This document shows positions 18,628 through 26,032 of a stretch of DNA of 64,000 bases, piece by piece. The translations under genes were made by a program, and so were the position numbers. Each line of letters opens with the position of its first letter. The stretch's first letter is position 1. The notes under the pieces were generated by a model that saw nothing but the letters and a program-made list of their open reading frames with translations, had not been told where the DNA came from and did not search any database. The stretch covers positions 62,001 to 126,000 of the forward strand of contig CALEYL010000004.1 in assembly GCA_937926205.1 (NCBI GenBank), written 5' to 3'. Source of the DNA: an uncultured Saprospiraceae bacterium (GTDB lineage: Bacteria; Bacteroidota; Bacteroidia; Chitinophagales; Saprospiraceae).

Positions 18628-19826
18628 TAGTTTTCCGCTGAGCGGATAAGAGCGGCTTCCAATCCGCGCAACTCTGCGAGTCCGCGCAAACGGCCAATTG
18701 CGGAATAGCCCGGATAGGTCTTTTTTTGCAAATCATCCAGCATCTGATGTCCGTGATCGGGTCGCATCGGGATGACAGGGGTGCTTTGCCCTTCTTTTTT
18801 TCGGCGTTTTTCTTCGAGAACGAAAGCCTTTACAACCGCATACATGTCTGTATCGCCTTCGAGGTGGTTGGCTTCGTGGAAATTATGCGTGATTGCCTCG
18901 CGTTTGGTATTTCTCAAGTGGATGAAATGAACGCGGTGGGCAAAACGCTTAGCCATTGAAGGCAAGTCATTGTCGGGCCGTACGCCCAGCGAACCCGTAC
19001 AAAAAGTAATGCCATTGCAGGGGTGATCAAAAGCAGCCATAAGCTGATCGAGGTCGGATGCCGTACTCACCACGCGAGGCAACCCGAGCAATGGTCTCGG
19101 CGGGTCATCGGGATGAATACACAGATTTACGCCGGCTTCCTGAGCGGCAGGGCCCACTTGTTGTATGAAATAATAAAGATTTTGACGCAATTCCGGATCG
19201 CCGATATTTTGGTATTCATCCAGCAGATCCTGAAATGTTTCCAGTTCAAATGCTTCGTCTGATCCCGGCAAACCGAGCAATATGGTATTTTTTAGCGTTG
19301 AAAGCGCTTCGGTACTGAGTGATTTGAATTTTTGTTGCGCAGCCATTCTTACAGCTTCTGTGTAATCTTTTTCTGCTCCTGGTCGGCGAAGGATAAACAA
19401 ATCGAATACGGCGAAATCCTCCCAGACGAACCGAAGGGCACGTGAACCATCCGGCATTTGAAAATTCAGATCCGTACGCGACCAATCCAAAACGGGCATG
19501 AAATTATAGCAAACGGTTTTGATACCACATTGGGCAAGATTGCGGAGTGATTGGCGGTAATTTTCAAGATAGACCTCGCGGGATGGCAGACCTTTTTTGA
19601 TGGCTTCGTGGACTGGCAAGCTTTCCACAACTTCCCATCGCAACGGTGCGTAGTTGTGGTTGTGTGCTTCAATGATCGCCATTCGCTCCCGGATAGCCGC
19701 AACCGGCCAAACTTCACCAACCGGAATATCATGCAGGGCAGTAACAATACCGGTGCAACCAGCCTGGCGAATGTCCATGAGTGAAACCGGATCTTTGGGC
19801 CCGAACCAACGCATTGTTTGAAGCAT
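18627..19826 (-). CDS. uxuA: Mannonate dehydratase
   Basis: 399 residues. The N-terminus (MRWFGPKDPVSLMDIRQAG) aligns directly with known UxuA proteins, supporting ATG 19826 as the start. Metal-site and substrate blocks follow, such as LCIHPDDPPRPLLGLPR, FCTGSLGVRPDNDL and MRPDHGHQML. UxuA dehydrates D-mannonate to 2-keto-3-deoxygluconate. It is the first gene of a nearly gap-free eight-gene minus-strand operon ending with the transporter; the KDG kinase and aldolase that would complete the pathway are not in the window. The 555-base gap upstream, shared with the divergent lacI-type gene, carries two candidate operators. Confidence 0.96.
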   Translation of the reverse strand: MLQTMRWFGPKDPVSLMDIRQAGCTGIVTALHDIPVGEVWPVAAIRERMAIIEAHNHNYAPLRWEVVESLPVHEAIKKGLPSREVYLENYRQSLRNLAQCGIKTVCYNFMPVLDWSRTDLNFQMPDGSRALRFVWEDFAVFDLFILRRPGAEKDYTEAVRMAAQQKFKSLSTEALSTLKNTILLGLPGSDEAFELETFQDLLDEYQNIGDPELRQNLYYFIQQVGPAAQEAGVNLCIHPDDPPRPLLGLPRVVSTASDLDQLMAAFDHPCNGITFCTGSLGVRPDNDLPSMAKRFAHRVHFIHLRNTKREAITHNFHEANHLEGDTDMYAVVKAFVLEEKRRKKEGQSTPVIPMRPDHGHQMLDDLQKKTYPGYSAIGRLRGLAELRGLEAALIRSAEN

Positions 19827-19978
19827 AGTTCTGAATTAAAATTCAATTTACAGGCTTTTGGGGTCGAACGATAAAAATTACCGCAGGCCAATTTCTTCTG
19901 GAAACAGGACACTTTGATGATGATTTGACCTTCGGGAAATTTCGAAGCAAAAGTGGAAATATCGTGAACATCAGTTTT

Positions 19979-19992
19979 TGCAACCGATTTCT
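19979..19992. promoter_or_regulatory. Candidate LacI-family operator 1 (cre-like)
   Basis: TGCAACCGATTTCT fits the LacI/CcpA-type operator pattern TGNAANCGNTTNCA at all fixed positions except the last. It lies about 150 bases upstream of uxuA and shares the core AACCGATT with the site at 20264. Confidence 0.45.
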
Positions 19993-20263
19993 ATTTTTTT
20001 GCATTTACAGCCATAGCCTGTACTTTTCTACAGATGCTGTTTTTACTCCTGGTGTTGTAAATACATAAAGCTGAATGAGCCGGAGCATTCATCATAAGAG
20101 GCGGTTTTATCCTTTGAATTTTTTAAGAAAACTTAAAAAATCATGGTTTTTATGCTTAAAACAGGTTTTTTAATGCGCCTATAAGAAAAAATCAAAAGTA
20201 TTATCCCTGGCAATTGAAATCAGGCATAGTTCATTTGGTAAATGTAAAAATATCCATGAAAAA

Positions 20264-20277
20264 TGTAACCGATTGTA
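20264..20277. promoter_or_regulatory. Candidate LacI-family operator 2 (cre-like)
   Basis: TGTAACCGATTGTA fits TGNAANCGNTTNCA with one mismatch in the second half-site. It sits about 105 bases before the regulator's start codon, suggesting autoregulation, and shares its core with the site at 19979. Confidence 0.45.
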
Positions 20278-20381
20278 TCCATATTATTTTTCAGCATTTA
20301 CATATCTTTACCTTATCTCATTGTTGGCTGTACAGAACACCTTTACACATCTTATTGATTTTCAAACATGACAGGCCTGGT

Positions 20382-21416
20382 ATGAAACCCAAAAAAAAGG
20401 AGGTTACGATCTATGACATTGCCGCGAAACTCAAAATATCGGTCGCTACCGTGAGCAGGGCTTTGCGTGATCATCCGGCTGTTAATGCCAGGACCAAAAA
20501 GAAGATCTTTGAAGTAGCAGAAGCATACGGATACCAAACCAACCATTTTGCCAGAAACCTGCGCCAGCAAAAGACAGGCGCCATCGGTTTGGTCGTACCG
20601 CATTTGAACAGTTATTTTATGGCCACGGTGATTTCCGGGATAGAGCGGGTTGCGAATCAGGCTGGGTATAACCTGCTCATCAGCCAGTCGTCAGAATCGC
20701 CGGAAAGGGAAGTTGAAGTGGTGAAAACGATGTTTAACAATCGGGTAGATGGCCTGTTGGTGTCACTCGCGTATGCCACAGAAAGTCTGCAGCATTTTGA
20801 GCGCTTTTCCAATAAAAACATTCCGGTTATGTTTTTTGACCGGGTATTCGAAAGCGGAGCTTTTACAAATTTGCGGATCGACAATGTAAAGGCTGGCTAT
20901 GATGCGACAAAGCATCTTCTGGAATCAGGGTGTAAAAACATCCTTCATGTGAGCGTATCCGGTACACAGAGCATTTACAGGGATCGCTACAACGGCTATG
21001 CGATGGCTTTGCAGGAGTTTGGCATGCCATTGAAGCCTGAAAATATTTTTATCTGTGATTTGACTTTTGATTCCGGTAAAGCTGCTGCCGAGTACGCACT
21101 TTCCTTGCCTAAACTCCCGGATGGCATTTTTGTAGCCAATGACAATTGTGCATCAGGTTGTCTGATTGCGCTTAAACAAAAAGGGATACGCATTCCGGAA
21201 GACGTTGCCATCGTTGGTTTTAACAATGACCCCGTGTGCATGATTGTAGAGCCGAACCTGAGTTCCATTCAATACCCGGGTTATGAAATGGGGGAAATGG
21301 CGGCAAGGAACCTGATTAATCACCTCTCCGGGGATGAAAACCTTATGCTTACCCAAAGCATTACGCTTCGATCTGATTTAATTGCACGGGCATCTTCTCA
21401 GCGCCAGACAGGATAG
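20382..21416 (+). CDS. LacI-family transcriptional regulator
   Basis: 344 residues from ATG 20382, chosen because the helix-turn-helix starts right after it (VTIYDIAAKLKISVATVSRA, residues about 7-26); the open frame upstream encodes nothing family-like. The remaining 280 residues form a periplasmic-binding-protein-like sensor domain (GAIGLVVPHLNSYF, VDGLLVSLA, PVMFFDRV, DGIFVANDN, VAIVGFNNDP). It is divergent from the glucuronoxylan operon and is its most likely repressor, with a uronate or keto-sugar intermediate as inducer. The ligand is inferred from context only. Confidence 0.93.
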   Translation: MKPKKKEVTIYDIAAKLKISVATVSRALRDHPAVNARTKKKIFEVAEAYGYQTNHFARNLRQQKTGAIGLVVPHLNSYFMATVISGIERVANQAGYNLLISQSSESPEREVEVVKTMFNNRVDGLLVSLAYATESLQHFERFSNKNIPVMFFDRVFESGAFTNLRIDNVKAGYDATKHLLESGCKNILHVSVSGTQSIYRDRYNGYAMALQEFGMPLKPENIFICDLTFDSGKAAAEYALSLPKLPDGIFVANDNCASGCLIALKQKGIRIPEDVAIVGFNNDPVCMIVEPNLSSIQYPGYEMGEMAARNLINHLSGDENLMLTQSITLRSDLIARASSQRQTG

Positions 21417-21432
21417 GATGGAAATGAGTTTG

Positions 21433-22095
21433 CTACCAAAAAGACCGGATGGGAAACTGTTTGAAGATCTTAGCAGTATCTTGTACAAACTGTTCCTCAA
21501 AACGCCCGTTTTTCCAAAGCAGCAGTGTGGCAGCTTCTTCATTGCGCTCCAATACGGTGTCTTCACCAGGTATGATGCTGTGTGATAGCTCTCGCCGAAG
21601 CAGGTCTTTTTTGCCGTCGCCGTCATAATCGAACAGCCAGCTTTCGGTTAGAATCTGGCCTCCGTCCCCGCCGTACAATTCGGCTACAGTGATCCGATCC
21701 GTGAAAATTTTTCTCTTTTTATCGTACACGAGCAAGTCATGGTGATGGAACCAAAACTGTCGGATTTCCACCCAGTAGGCTTCGGTGCGTTCGTCTAAGG
21801 CGAAATGGCTTCGGCCCAGTACTTGTTGGGCTGAGGAAGAGTCGACTACATAATCTACCTCTTTCAAAAACTTTTTAGGGACAGTCTCGAAAAACAGCTT
21901 ATTGGGAATGCTTTTTCCGATTATAGGCGCATCGCCGTCCTGATATATCTCCATGTGGAGGGTGTCGCAGGGTTTTTCTGTAGGGAAATAAGCGAATAGC
22001 CGGGGTGCTTTGCTTAAAGTTGTTTGTTTGCAGGAAGCAAATAATGCCATCAAAGCGGCCAAAAGGAAAAGCAGTAACCTGGTTTGTGAAATCAT
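21433..22095 (-). CDS. Putative lipoprotein of unknown function
   Basis: 220 residues. The N-terminus is a lipoprotein signal: LLLFLLAALMALFASC with the lipobox cysteine at residue 22. The mature part has WLFDYDGDGKKDLL (residues about 152-165), an acidic DxDGDGxxD loop of the calcium-binding FG-GAP/dockerin kind, single here. No domain is otherwise recognisable. It follows the small membrane gene at 22107 by 11 bases, and the three ORFs from 22595 down to 21433 look like one transcription unit, convergent with the LacI gene 16 bases away. Confidence 0.8.
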   Translation of the reverse strand: MISQTRLLLFLLAALMALFASCKQTTLSKAPRLFAYFPTEKPCDTLHMEIYQDGDAPIIGKSIPNKLFFETVPKKFLKEVDYVVDSSSAQQVLGRSHFALDERTEAYWVEIRQFWFHHHDLLVYDKKRKIFTDRITVAELYGGDGGQILTESWLFDYDGDGKKDLLRRELSHSIIPGEDTVLERNEEAATLLLWKNGRFEEQFVQDTAKIFKQFPIRSFW

Positions 22096-22106
22096 GATTT
22101 TGTTTT

Positions 22107-22496
22107 CTACTTTTTACCTCCCAAAGCACCCGCCATCCAGAAAAAAAACAAAACCATTATGGCCCCGATGATTAAAGGAACTATCCCCAGCCAGGCTGCT
22201 GCCCGCTCTGCTGCGCTTAATGCACTGCTGTGGCGCAGCATCAGGATCATGCATTTTATACTCAGCACCGCAACTACGGCGCCGACGATCACCTGAGCCA
22301 GGCTCACACTTTCGTCCCAGCGAATAGAAGCCGGAAGGAAGCGGGGTATCAGGATGATTGCCCCTATTAAACCCCAAATGAGTTTGGACCAAAATGGCAA
22401 GGATTGCGCTGACCAGCCCCGGAGCAATACACCGACGACCAGCGCAATGCCACAGGCCAGTAAAATGAAGATAAATATGGCTTTAGAAAGAGGCAT
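22107..22496 (-). CDS. Small integral membrane protein, four predicted helices
   Basis: 129 residues with four hydrophobic segments at about 5-25, 33-52, 65-87 and 98-125. Charged residues lie only in short loops and the tail is a dilysine (GGKK). No family is recognised. The ATG at 22496 follows the TAA of a 32-codon ORF with no gap (TAAATG), and its own stop lies 11 bases before the lipoprotein gene, so the three are probably co-transcribed and co-translated. The function is unknown. Confidence 0.78.
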   Translation of the reverse strand: MPLSKAIFIFILLACGIALVVGVLLRGWSAQSLPFWSKLIWGLIGAIILIPRFLPASIRWDESVSLAQVIVGAVVAVLSIKCMILMLRHSSALSAAERAAAWLGIVPLIIGAIMVLFFFWMAGALGGKK

Positions 22497-22595
22497 TTAA
22501 AAGCCATCTATATCAACAGTGACTACTTTATCCCCGCCTTTTACTTCAAGCAATTGATCTTCAAAAAGGATTTCTGATTTCGTGAAAGTGCTCAT
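22497..22595 (-). CDS. Candidate 32-codon small ORF with GG motif
   Basis: An ATG at 22595 opens a 32-codon frame ending in TAA at 22497-22499, immediately followed by the ATG of the membrane protein gene. The peptide starts MSTFTKSEILFEDQLLEVKG and continues GDKVVTVDIDGF. Zero-gap coupling to the next gene and codon use like its neighbours argue that it is translated. LLEVKGG looks like a double-glycine leader end, but no C39 peptidase/ABC exporter is nearby, so a secreted-peptide role is speculative. It could also be the remnant of a longer gene or a leader ORF. Confidence 0.45.
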   Translation of the reverse strand: MSTFTKSEILFEDQLLEVKGGDKVVTVDIDGF

Positions 22596-22651
22596 GATGT
22601 TTTGAATTTAAGTTTGTTATAAATACACGCTGTAATATTATTAAAAGAAAT

Positions 22652-23896
22652 CTATTTTCTGTCTATTTTTTCGAGCTTGCTCATTTTTTGTGCAATGGTT
22701 TGCCGGTCTGGTATTGTCTTCGCCAGTAACAGGGCTTTTTGAAGATTTGCGATGGCCAGTTGTTGATCCACATCGGTGTAAAGCTCGCCCAGCAGCACAA
22801 AATAATAAAGGTTGTTGTTGAGTTGAAGTTTTTCTGCTTCCTGGATGGCTGCCTGTTTCCCTTTGACTTTAGCCAGCGCAAAAGTACGGTTGAGTGCAGC
22901 GATGGGCGAATATTCTAACTGCAGTAGCTGATTGTAGAGTTGCAGAATGTTTTCCCACTTTTCCCGACTGTCTTCTTTTTGAGTGTGCCAATAGGCAATG
23001 GTCGCCTCCAGATGGTATTTTGAAATCCTGTCGCCCTGGGATGCTTCGTGAAGGTAGTATACCCCTTTTGCGATCAGTTCCTGATTCCAGAGACTTTCAT
23101 CCTGATCATCGTACAGAATCATTTTACCGCTTTCGCTTTTCCTTGCCGGAAAACGGGAAGCATGAAAGCACATTAAGGCCAACAATGCACTGACTTGTGG
23201 CTGCTTCGTTTGTTCATTTCCAAGAAGCAGGGATGTTAGACGCATGGCTTCAATACAAAGGTCTTCCTGCAAAACGGCATCTCTACTTTCGGAATAATAA
23301 CCTTCATTGAACAGCAGGTATAGAGTTGTCAAAACGGCTTGCAGGCGCTTGTTTATTTCTGAAGCCGGGGGAAACGCAATTGCCACGTTTTCAAGCCGCA
23401 GTTTTTCTTTAGCCCGGAACAATCGCTTGTTAATGGTTTCTTTGTTGCTGAGGAATGCGCTTGCAATTTCTTCGATGCCAAACCCGCAAAGGATGCGCAG
23501 CGATAATCCAATCTGCGCTTCTGCAGAAATCCCCGGGTGGCAAATAGCAAAGAGCATTTGTAATTGGCTGTCAGTGATACTTTTATCTGATAAATCGAGC
23601 TCCTGCCATTCATCGGAAGATTCGGTATGTTTGATTTCCGGCGCGATTTTTTCAGCGAACAGCTGATTTCTAAGGAGGTAGTTTTTAGTTTTATTTTTTG
23701 CCACGGAATAAAGCCATGCAGTTGGGTTTTCCGGAACGCCTTTGTAAGCCCATGTCTCCATGGCCTGCAAAAAGGTATCACTGACAATGTCCTCTGCAAT
23801 CCCAATATGGGCGGCGCCAAAATATTTGCAAAGGACGGCCGCGATTTTACTAAACTCTGTCCTGAACAAATGTGGAATCAGTTCCTTGTTTTTCAT
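22652..23896 (-). CDS. ECF sigma factor of the ECF42 type (sigma domains plus TPR-like C-terminus)
   Basis: 414 residues from ATG 23896 (KNKELIPHLFRTEFSKI); ATG 23917 would add seven residues. Sigma region 2 (AEDIVSDTFLQAMETW, AWLYSVAKNKTKNYLL) and region 4 (QIGLSLRILCGFGIEEIASAF, NKRLFRAKEKLR) fill the first 190 residues. The long C-terminal half is helical with TPR character (LLFNEGYY, AAIQEAEKLQLNN, YTDVDQQLAIANLQKALLLA). This layout, together with a YciI/DGPF gene directly upstream, is the known ECF42 arrangement. Such sigma factors have no anti-sigma partner; the C-terminal domain is thought to be needed for activity. The target genes cannot be told from here. Confidence 0.92.
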   Translation of the reverse strand: MKNKELIPHLFRTEFSKIAAVLCKYFGAAHIGIAEDIVSDTFLQAMETWAYKGVPENPTAWLYSVAKNKTKNYLLRNQLFAEKIAPEIKHTESSDEWQELDLSDKSITDSQLQMLFAICHPGISAEAQIGLSLRILCGFGIEEIASAFLSNKETINKRLFRAKEKLRLENVAIAFPPASEINKRLQAVLTTLYLLFNEGYYSESRDAVLQEDLCIEAMRLTSLLLGNEQTKQPQVSALLALMCFHASRFPARKSESGKMILYDDQDESLWNQELIAKGVYYLHEASQGDRISKYHLEATIAYWHTQKEDSREKWENILQLYNQLLQLEYSPIAALNRTFALAKVKGKQAAIQEAEKLQLNNNLYYFVLLGELYTDVDQQLAIANLQKALLLAKTIPDRQTIAQKMSKLEKIDRK

Positions 23897-23904
23897 AAAA
23901 AACG

Positions 23905-23977
23905 AAACTTGAGACATCCCGAATTTTGTAGGTTCGCACCTTATCTCACGGTATAAAATTCAAGACGCCTCAAGTTT
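23905..23977. promoter_or_regulatory. Nested inverted repeat in the leader of the ECF42 sigma gene
   Basis: AAACTTGAG (23905-23913) pairs with CTCAAGTTT (23969-23977), and inside it GAATTTT (23921-23927) pairs with AAAATTC (23956-23962). The structure fills the space between the DGPF gene and the sigma factor start at 23896. It may form a leader hairpin that tunes sigma synthesis relative to its partner, or be a partial terminator. Confidence 0.4.
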
Positions 23978-23987
23978 TGGCCACATT

Positions 23988-24341
23988 TTAATGAGTACCG
24001 TCATTTTTGGCAATTTTTCGCACTTCGACACTATTGCCTTCTCCCTGAAGAACGGGGCAGCCTTTGGCAAATTCAACGGCTTCCTCTACTGAAGTTGCCT
24101 TTACAATGATAAATCCGCCAATGGTTTCTTTGATTTCTCCAAAAGGCCCGTTTGTTACGACCTGGCCCGACTTAACAACCCGGGCGTCATCAAAGGGCAA
24201 ACCTGTACCGCTTACAAACTTGTTTTGTGCCGCAATGCCGCCTACCCAGTCCATGGTCTGTTGCATCCAAACCTGCATTTGCTCGGGAGAAGCGAGTTTG
24301 CTGCCATCCTCATGTCGAAAAATCAAAATAAATTCATCCAT
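23988..24341 (-). CDS. YciI/DGPF-family protein, ECF42 partner
   Basis: 117 residues from ATG 24341 (MDEFILIFRHEDG); a longer frame from 24380 lacks family character. It is a single YciI-like ferredoxin-fold domain: FILIF start, KFVSGTGLPFDDARVV, then VVTNGPFGEIKETIGGF, the position of the DGPF signature (here NGPF), and EEAVEFAKGCPVL. DGPF proteins are conserved neighbours of ECF42 sigma factors, and several are thought to belong to their regulons; biochemical roles are unclear. It is on the same strand, 91 bases before the sigma gene, probably one unit. Confidence 0.9.
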   Translation of the reverse strand: MDEFILIFRHEDGSKLASPEQMQVWMQQTMDWVGGIAAQNKFVSGTGLPFDDARVVKSGQVVTNGPFGEIKETIGGFIIVKATSVEEAVEFAKGCPVLQGEGNSVEVRKIAKNDGTH

Positions 24342-24494
24342 GTTGTTGTGTTTTGATGGTTGATGTAAAATGAAATACATCTAACCGACAATTGGGGTGG
24401 CGGAAATTGGACATTGCCGGAAAAATAATTTTGGATGGAGATACAAAAGACAAAAGGAAAACCACAGACGACCTTGCCCTCCCGCTGAGCGGGA

Positions 24495-24540
24495 CAGGTT
24501 TTGCCTTTTGCCCCTTGCAAATTTGCCTTTTACTTATTCC
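24495..24540. repeat. TTTTGCCTTTTGCCCCTTGC repeat copy
   Basis: A run of TTTTGCC/TTGCCCC units between the DUF2911 stop and the DGPF gene. A near-identical string occurs at 41668-41706 and looser versions at 2063-2205. The flanking sequence at 24478-24497 holds a short hairpin (CCCGCTGAGCGGG). Confidence 0.45.
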
Positions 24541-25679
24541 GCTACAGGCTTACCCGATTCAAGGGTTGCTATCATGGCTTCCAGCGATTTTTTATTCAAA
24601 TCATCCGGCGCCTGGGTCAAAGCTACCTTTGCATATTTCAGCGCATTTTTGTAGTCACCCAGTGCAGAGTACCCACGCATCATCCCCACATTCGTAGGCC
24701 ACACGCCGTTGTTTTTCTTGAAATTTTTCTCAAAAACGACAAAAGCTTCTTTGTATTTTTTCTGGCGGACCAACTGCCGGCCATAACCATGCATTTCAAT
24801 CGGCGATGCATTTTCCATGGCCATTTCCATAGCGGCGTCTGCTTCCTGAGTGTTGCCTTTTTTGCGCAGCAATCCGGCTTTGGTGGAAAGGGCTGCAAAC
24901 GTCTTAACGCCTCCCAGGCTGGGATCAGTTGCCGAGTTGATCCAAACCAGCGCCTGATCGAGGTTCACATCGTTGTTGAGGCACCATTGTGCAGCAGCCT
25001 GAAGACTTGGCGGGTCGAAACCGATGCCGCCGGTCATTTGACTTTGAATGGAAGCGAGGGTTGTTTGTGTCAGGTCGACCGACACGGTGAAAGGAATGCG
25101 CCAGCGTTCCCACTCCAGCGCGATGACGACAGAGCGGTCAGTTTGCTCTGAAAAGGTGTACTCCAGGCGCTCACGACTTTGCGGAAGGTCTTTTTGTTGT
25201 TTGACCTTTACTCGCAGGGCGTCGAGTTCCGGTTTGTAAAAATAGCTGCCCCAGCCAGCTGTGTTTTTGGAGAAAATCAGGGTGCATTCATTCTCCTGCA
25301 GCTCAATAAAAAAGCCGTATTTACCCGCTGCCAGCTTTTGGCCTTCGATGCTCACGTCGGTCGAAAACGAAATCGTCGTGCTTTCGTTGGCGCCGGCCCG
25401 CCAGGGCGATTCGCCATTGGAGCCGAAGCCGAGCACAGCCGTACCATAGTAAGCAGTTGGCGTTCCCCAGATTTGGCCTTCACGGCCTTTTACACCGGGA
25501 GCATTCCAGTGGACTTCCACATCGGTGATGCCGACCCGACGGCCAGCCCAGCTTTTGTGGTTGGTACCCCCTTCTGGCAGCGAAAGGGCCTGGCTGAAAA
25601 TGCCGGAAATTGAAAAGAACAGGCAGGCGAAACCGAGCGCCAGCCCACGGATTGAAGTGTGCTTAATTTGAACAGTCAT
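24534..25679 (-). CDS. Secreted DUF2911 protein with TPR-like C-terminus
   Basis: 381 residues from ATG 25679, which opens a signal peptide (GLALGFACLFFSISGIFSQA); the frame upstream is low-complexity intergenic sequence. Residues about 40-195 are a DUF2911 domain, recognised by the GITDVEVHWNAPGVKGRE start, IWG, PWRAGANESTTISFSTDV and LAAGKYGFF. The C-terminal third is helical with spaced A-x-x-A motifs like TPR units (SALGDYKNALKYAKVALTQA). DUF2911 proteins are common periplasmic proteins of Bacteroidota with no assigned activity. Single gene. Confidence 0.88.
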   Translation of the reverse strand: MTVQIKHTSIRGLALGFACLFFSISGIFSQALSLPEGGTNHKSWAGRRVGITDVEVHWNAPGVKGREGQIWGTPTAYYGTAVLGFGSNGESPWRAGANESTTISFSTDVSIEGQKLAAGKYGFFIELQENECTLIFSKNTAGWGSYFYKPELDALRVKVKQQKDLPQSRERLEYTFSEQTDRSVVIALEWERWRIPFTVSVDLTQTTLASIQSQMTGGIGFDPPSLQAAAQWCLNNDVNLDQALVWINSATDPSLGGVKTFAALSTKAGLLRKKGNTQEADAAMEMAMENASPIEMHGYGRQLVRQKKYKEAFVVFEKNFKKNNGVWPTNVGMMRGYSALGDYKNALKYAKVALTQAPDDLNKKSLEAMIATLESGKPVAE

Positions 25680-25809
25680 TGGTGAGTGAATTGGTTGGAT
25701 AATAAGTTCTACATCAAAGGGATAAATGTAGTAAATATCCCGGAGAGGGTGATGGAGAGTGTGAGATTTTTGAGGGGGATGGGATGGGGGGATTTTTTTG
25801 TGCTCCCCA

Positions 25810-26030
25810 TGGCCGGGCAGAACCCGGCAAATAAGAAGCACGAGGCCAGAGCTGTCGCGCCACCAAAGAACAGAAATCAGTGTTTTCTGCGTCATTCGCG
25901 TTATCCCTGACTGCCGTCAGGCAGGCGCGTTTCTATGCCGGGCGGAACCCGGCAAATAACAGGCACGAGGCGGAGCCGTCGCGCCAGCGAGGTTTAATAA
26001 AAGGTACGAGGCCGGAGCCGTCGCGCCAGC
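25810..26030. repeat. Triplicated CGAGGC-GAGCCGTCGCGCC intergenic repeat
   Basis: Three related units: 25810-25865, 25936-25989 and a shorter one at 25997-26030. The full units read GCCGGGC(A/G)GAACCCGGCAA, then AATAA(G/C)A(A/G)GCACGAGGC, then (A/G)GAGC(T/C)GTCGCGCCA. Between units 1 and 2 lies GCGTTATCCCTGACTGCCGT followed by CAGGCAGGCGCG, a string also found inverted and direct at 55595-55690. The last unit ends two bases before the pgl stop codon. No ORF or promoter is seen in this 353-base gap. Confidence 0.65.
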
Positions 26031-26032
26031 AA

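Larger units (their letters stand above)
19827..20381. promoter_or_regulatory. Divergent regulatory region between uxuA operon and LacI-type regulator
   Basis: This 555-base AT-rich stretch has no convincing ORF. It separates uxuA (minus) from the LacI-family gene (plus). It contains two related 14-mers (listed separately) and a 9-bp AT palindrome TTTTTTAAG/CTTAAAAAA near 20118-20140. TATCTTTA near 20309 is a near match to the Bacteroidota -7 box for the regulator gene. I could not place a convincing uxuA promoter. Confidence 0.55.

Noticed and set aside
24501..25151. 216-codon plus-strand frame opposite the DUF2911 gene
   Set aside because: Starts in low-complexity repeat sequence and runs antisense to a gene with a signal peptide and a known domain.
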